NCBI GenBank assembly: GCA_950295325.1
Contig: OX485806.1
Location: 45,009,169-45,073,168, forward strand
Reading direction: 5' to 3'
DNA length: 64,000 nt
DNA from: Polytrichum commune
Taxonomy: Eukaryota; Streptophyta; Polytrichopsida; Polytrichales; Polytrichaceae
Position 1 is the stretch's first letter. The number at the start of each line of letters is the position of its first letter. The notes under the pieces are model-generated. The model was not told where the DNA came from. It ran no database searches and saw only the letters and a list, made by a program, of their open reading frames with translations. A program made the position numbers and the translations under genes. This document shows, one piece after another, positions 59,307 through 64,000 of the stretch.

Positions 59307-60937
59307 CTAGTTTGACATATCCATGTGATTTTCAATTTCGGGGGTGTCGGGGTAGTCGGCTTGAAGGGTTTTCAGGGTGATGCGCATTTGTTTTTGGAAG
59401 AGTGCAATTTGTATTCTTGAATTTCGGTTTGACTCAGCTTGAACTTTGTTTGCATATACTTTTGATTTTTCTACAATCTCATTTTTTAGGAGGCTCATTT
59501 CTTTGCGAATTTCTACTGCCCCTTTGTTCACCGCCTCTTCTACCATTTTGCTCAAATCTGCCTTCGTGTAACATTTTGATGGTGTATTCTCCAAGGCTTG
59601 AATCGTGTTGGCTAGTGCGGTGTTGACATCAGCAAAGCCTAGTCTAGCAAATTCTATTGCGGAAAGGGCATCAATTCCGTCCAAACTTCTTGGATGAGGT
59701 AAATATTCTATGTATTTACCAAGAATTGGGTGGTTTTATTTTACATACTTCTTATAGACTGTTGCATTTAGACATTGCACATTACATGACCCCACATGCA
59801 TCCCCTTTTCTAATCGGAAGAAAATGCCCGCCACATTTTCTTCCCCAAAGAATTTCTTTATCCCCTCCTCTAGGGCGCCGGTGGTTTTGGTTTTGCTTAA
59901 GTTCTTTGCAATCAAAACTACCGCATTATTTTTTGCCTTGTCATCCTCGGAGAGTTTCTCCATACTAGCAAAGTGTACTTCCATGATTTCATTAAAAAAT
60001 GAAAATTTGAAGGTTTGAACTTTCTTTGCTTGATCCGGAGATGGAGTTTTTATCCATGCAAATTCAACATTATCATTCTTTTGCACATTGGTGACTTCAA
60101 ATTCATACCCTCGTTTGAAGCCATCTTTTATGGTTTCTTCATGCAATTGGAACCATTTTCTATTTTTGAGTGTAGGGCTAGAGATTTTGACCGAGAGCAA
60201 GCTTGCGATGGCTATAGAATCAAATGATTTGAATACCTTTCCTCTATAATGGGTTATATTATCCAACTTGAGGATAAATGACCTATTGCCATGTAGGAAA
60301 TCATTGGCATCTTTCATTGGGTTCTTGAGGTGGAGTTTGACTGTACCACTCCACCTTTTAGAACCATAGAAGCAAATGATAGCTATAGGTTCTCCTAGGA
60401 TTTCTCCTAATTCAATGTTCATAGCTTTTAACCTTACTTCCGTTTTTCCATATATTTCATCCCTTAACAAGTTTGTTTACAAAGCTCGAAGGTTATAGCT
60501 ACTTGATAGTCAAGAGAAAACCCTCCTTCATCTACTTCTACATCGAAGGGGACTTGAGTGAGATTGAAGTACCCACCTTCTTTACCATCCATCCTTTTGG
60601 AAGGCCACGCTTCTTGGGGGATGTATGGGAAAGAAGGGACCGCTTTTAGGTGTTCTAATGCCTCATCATGTTCCATGCTGAATTTAACAAGTTCGCTAAC
60701 CGAGAATGTTGGTTCTAATGGTTCACCATTTTCACATGCAATTGCATTCATCGCATGATAACCCAACCAAAAGAAGGGGCGTTGGGATACAACTCCTTTG
60801 CCCTTTGCCTTCTTTTGGCTAAACACAATCATAGCGCCGACTTGTCTTTCTTGACCATTTGCTAATGTGTCTATCATATCAACATTTTGCTCAAATAGTT
60901 TCCTAGTGGTGGCAGCAACATTGGTGGATGTAGACAT
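59307..60937 (-). pseudogene. LINE ORF1 (nucleic-acid-binding protein)
   Basis: The likely start is ATG 60937 (MSTSTNVAATTRKLF); a longer frame to 61444 looks like leader sequence. Pieces include FFWLGYHAMNAIACENGE and VPFDVEVDEGGFS, a 1-nt frame change near 60470, then LLRDEIYGKTEVRLK, FYGSKRWSGTVKLHL, RKWFQLHEETIKDGFKRGY and FFGEENVAGIFFRLEKG. After one TAA at ~59735 the same frame continues with HPRSLDGIDALSAIEFARLG and a predicted coiled coil (~59540-59400: KADLSKMVEEAVNK..KEMSLLKNEIVEK), ending at 59307. It lies directly upstream of ORF2 on the same strand, so I call it ORF1. An RRM-like fold around FFGEENVAGIFFRL is possible but not certain. Confidence 0.6.
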
Positions 60938-62580
60938 TTTGTGACAAGTGCAATGTTCAAATGAGTTGCATGGTTTTTCTAGAGGGTTAACTAAGTCCAT
61001 ACTTCTTATTATCCCTATGTCAAATCCATTCCACAAATTAAGTCGTGGACCAAATTGGATATTGGTTTTTGGGAAGAAGTGTTTTGATTGCTTTACGTAT
61101 AATTTACTCTTATTTAGTTTATTGGTTTTGTAGCAATAACTATTAGCAAACCAAGCATGCAACAATTTTGAGTTTATATATTCTAGATTAGTGTATTGTT
61201 GTGTTGGGTGTTCAAGGTGTGTGGATGTTTTGATAAGATACAAGAGGTTCCAATATGGGGATGCATAAAAACATGGTGGTACTAATTTTGATTTTGGTTT
61301 GTGTTCATGTATGTTTTCATAACAACAAGTTGAATACCCTATCCAAAGAATATGAGAGGAGACACGGTGAGAGGATTTCCAATATGAGGCGGCTACTATG
61401 AGCCATAATACAAAAGCAAAGATGGTTGCATATGCAACCTTCATTCTACCTCCTATCTTGACAAAAGGATTACTATGTGACTACTTGTTACTTATGTGTG
61501 TGCATCTAAATCTATGTGCAATGAGTGGTTAGGAATCTTACCTGGTAGCTCTCCCGACCCTGGTTGGTGCACAACTCTACCCAGGAACTTTTTAAGCTTA
61601 CAAGTTTGGTAGTTGCTCCGGGTTTGCAGTATACAGCAGCTCGGTCTGTTGTTCTTCCGCAACAACACCTCCAACTCCTTCCTCGATAGCAGGCGGCACC
61701 TCCTGAGTAGTAGGCAGCATTCTTCCGGTTTTCAACAGCCGTCCTCCTCGGCAGTTTGTGGCGACTTTTCTTGGCGGCAGGTAGCAGCTTTCTTAGGCAG
61801 CAACAGTCTTTTCTTTTGGGAGCAGTCCGTAGTTCTTCCTCGGCCACAGGTAGTAATTCACCCAAGTAGCACTTTGGTGTATGTTCGGTAGCTCTAGCAG
61901 CTACCTCTGCCCTTCTTACGTCTTCGTTGTTCGGTCGATTGGTGTTTGTTTGCCCACGTAGCTGCTACTGCAACTGCCTTCTTTCGCCTTTTCGGTCAAT
62001 TGGTGGTTGTTTAGCCCCCGAAGCTGCTACAACAGCTACCCCTCCTTTGTCTTTCGATGTTTCAGTTGATTGATTGTTTTGCCTGTGCAGCTGCTACAGC
62101 AGCTTACCTTCGTCTTTCCTTGATTGTTGGCTTCTGGCTGCTGGTTTCTAACTGTTGGCTTCTAGATGTTGGCTTCTGGCTGTTTTGGTTGTTGGATAGT
62201 GGGCAGCTTGCCTCTGTCTTTCCTTGATTGCTGGCTGGTGGCTTGATGTAGCTGCTGGATAGTGGCCTATCAGCTGCTCCGGGGTCCAGCAGCTTCGGTG
62301 CCTCGTCTTCGATGCCTCATCTTCGGCCTGCACCACTTCGTCTTCGGTGCCTCGCCTTCGACAGCTTTCCTCGAAATGGCTTAGGGTGGATCGAGTTTGA
62401 TTGTTGGGTTGAGTCCTACTTTCTTGTTGGGATTTTGTGGGATCTGATCTATATGCTAGTAAGAATGATTTTCCAGGCCATCTGGACTCTAGTTCTTGTG
62501 TTTGTTGAGTTTCGAGTCTGGAATCTCCCTCAGATCTTCTCTTCACTATTTCTCTACCTCTGGTTCTCAATCCTTATAGA
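60938..62580 (-). other. Probable LINE 5' region and unassigned GC-rich flank
   Basis: 60938-61444 is an open extension upstream of ORF1 with a hydrophobic N-terminus (MKVAYATIFAFVLWLIVAAS). It could encode a signal anchor or be chance. 61500-62400 is rich in GCAGCTGCTAC and GGCAGC motifs without recognised coding sense and may be the LINE 5' UTR/promoter or another element. Confidence 0.35.
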
Positions 62581-63233
62581 TCTAGATTGGTTCTCTTAGA
62601 AGTTCCTATGCTATCGGCAGATCTACGTAGATCTATGTTTTCTCAAACTTTGTATCAGTGTTGCGGTAGTTACTTCGGTGTAGCACCTTCGGCAGCTCCT
62701 TCGGCAACACTCCTTTGGCAGTTCCTTCGGCAACTTCTGTGGCAGCTCTCCTTCAGCAGTTGTAGGCGTAGTGGTTCTTCGTCTTGAGAACTATCATCAG
62801 GGACTTCGGGGGAAGATGAGATGAGTGGTGGGGTGGACACAGGGGTTTTATTCTAGTGTGTGTGGGGGTAAGCCTCTTTTGGGTGCCTTTTCGGTGTCTG
62901 AGGAGGTGGGTGTCTGGGGAGAGAGTCTCGAGGAGCAACAGGTTGTCGCTTTGACTCTTAGCTCTTCCCCTACCTCCGAAAGCCTCTCAGAACCTCCAGG
63001 GCTCCGCCTTCGAAATGTTGTTGCTTTGCTCCGGTGCCGCTATCCCATTCGCTCCGCTTGCTCCATCCCCTTTGCTCATACCATATATATTTAGGTTCAA
63101 GAAAAACCCGTTATACAAAATAAAAGACCTTTGAGGTGGCAGTCAACATCGCTTTGGTATCCAAGAGGACAACCCTCTCGAGATCCCTATTGTACTTAAA
63201 GACACTGGGATTTTTGTTTCCATAAAAAAATAT
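62581..63233. other. No gene recognised
   Basis: Contains TTCGGCA-type short repeats at 62680-62760 like those upstream. ORFs 62825-63094 (plus) and others resemble no known protein. Confidence 0.3.
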
Positions 63234-63340
63234 TTGTCGTGTAAATAACGATCGTATGTCATTGCAACTCGAATACCAACCACCACTAATAAATAACAGT
63301 AAAACATAGCAAAAGTACATATACACAACACACCTCCACA
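63234..63340 (-). repeat. LTR-like start, copy 1 (direct repeat)
   Basis: On the minus strand it starts TGTGGAGGTGTG at 63340. About 107 bp match 63660-63766 closely (shared GTAAATAACGATCGT and ACCAACCACCACTAA on plus). Similarity stops at 63233. Confidence 0.75.
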
Positions 63341-63659
63341 ATAAAGTAAGAGAGTCAAACCCTAGCAATAGCTTTAATTCTCTCTTCAAATGCACACAAT
63401 GAGTCAAGTTAATAAGTGTAAATAAAGGGAGAATCTAAGAGTGTAAATAAAGGGAGACGAACTCAAGATTTATTGCAAAAACATACAATCTTCACCTCAT
63501 ACATTCACTCACAAGGCTTGACTTGGCAAGAATGCCAAGCCAAGGAGGAGGCTCCTCACTTATGAGCATCTCTTCAACTTCTAGAATTCATCCATCCAAA
63601 TGTAAATGGATGAAACCCCACGAATAAGATGTGGTTGCCGACGCCGCATATCATGACAG

Positions 63660-63766
63660 TTGTCATGTAAATAACGATCGTGTGTCATTGTAGCTCAAGT
63701 ACCAACCACCACTAACAAATAACACTAAAACATAGCAAATGCATACATACACAACACACCTCTACA
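63660..63766 (-). repeat. LTR-like start, copy 2, next to a polypurine tract
   Basis: On the minus strand it starts TGTAGAGGTGTG at 63766, directly after a purine tract GAGGGGGGCA (63768-63777). TG after a polypurine tract is how a 3' LTR begins. So an LTR retrotransposon with internal region to the right (63778-64000 and beyond) ends here, reading leftwards. Copy 1 lies 426 bp away in the same direction. Confidence 0.65.
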
Positions 63767-63767
63767 T

Positions 63768-63777
63768 GCCCCCCCTC
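63768..63777 (-). promoter_or_regulatory. Polypurine tract of an LTR retrotransposon
   Basis: GAGGGGGGCA on the minus strand immediately before the TG of the LTR-like repeat at 63766. This is the usual site for second-strand priming. Confidence 0.6.
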
Positions 63778-64000
63778 AGCTAACTATGGAGCCCCGCCAA
63801 ACGGCTAGGACCAATGCCAATCCAAAAGGCATGGATAATGAAGAATTGTTTTACAACTAACTAGTATAGCGAACATCATTCTAAGGAATTATATGCTAGA
63901 TGCAATGTGAGCCCCATTCTTAATCACCTTTCATGTTTGGCCATTATATTCAAAATAATTAATTTCACTGCCTCAAATTAATTTTACTCCTCATCTTCCA

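Noticed and set aside
60938-61444. ORF1 starting at 61444 with a hydrophobic N-terminus
   Set aside because: The extension is AT-rich and unlike LINE ORF1 proteins; the ATG at 60937 is preferred, though the longer form cannot be excluded.

Overview
This is nuclear DNA of a land plant. The evidence is spliceosomal introns with GT..AG ends, a plant-type secretory cyclophilin, short runs of the plant telomere repeat CCCTAAA, an initiator-Met primer-binding site of the kind used by plant LTR retrotransposons, and a dense, nested, mostly decayed load of transposable elements. Several protein families here (the SWIM-finger MULE-like transposase, the DUF7869-like protein, the DGQHS protein, a LINE with two endonucleases) remind me of seed-free plants (fern, lycophyte or moss), most likely a fern. 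That last step is an impression, not a proof.

Layout. 1-1286: 5' end of an LTR retrotransposon on the minus strand (gag start, primer-binding site, LTR). 1641-4706: a PIF/Harbinger element with an intact DDE transposase and a convergent, two-exon Myb/SANT partner. 5366-5517: LTR fragment. 5554-7088: minus-strand gene relic with an IIDGQHS (ParB/sulfiredoxin-like) motif. 7120-7586 and 11299-12573: arrays of a 22-bp palindrome. 12693-15838: plus-strand relic of a DUF7869-like protein with an RNase H-like, possibly transposase-like core. 7696-8281, 16705-17194, 19478-19888, 27217-27562, 39159-39566 and 39681-40023: six short non-autonomous DNA transposons from three families, each with a perfect 8-bp target-site duplication. 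21841-22945 and 35408-38138: two copies of one MULE-like transposase. 23103-24140 and 26616-26884: tandem repeats, the latter an array of eight small hairpins. 27951-31960 and 50471-60937 (minus): two copies of a LINE whose ORF2 carries an EEP/APE endonuclease, reverse transcriptase, RNase H and a C-terminal restriction-like endonuclease; the second copy is split by a solo LTR with its TSD. 42972-43903: a C2H2-finger gene relic. 47013-49356: an intact seven-exon cyclophilin gene, the only clearly functional host gene. 63234-63777: LTR starts and polypurine tract of another retrotransposon.

The most unusual structure is at 5.5-16 kb. Two divergently oriented gene relics (DGQHS protein leftwards, DUF7869-like protein rightwards) each have an array of the same palindrome immediately upstream. 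The arms are TTTACGAACG and CGTTCGTAAA with 2 bp between. Two further copies lie in an intron of the DGQHS gene, and I saw no other copies in the window. I read this as the remains of one undescribed mobile or selfish unit whose own protein may recognise the palindromes. That is an inference from layout.
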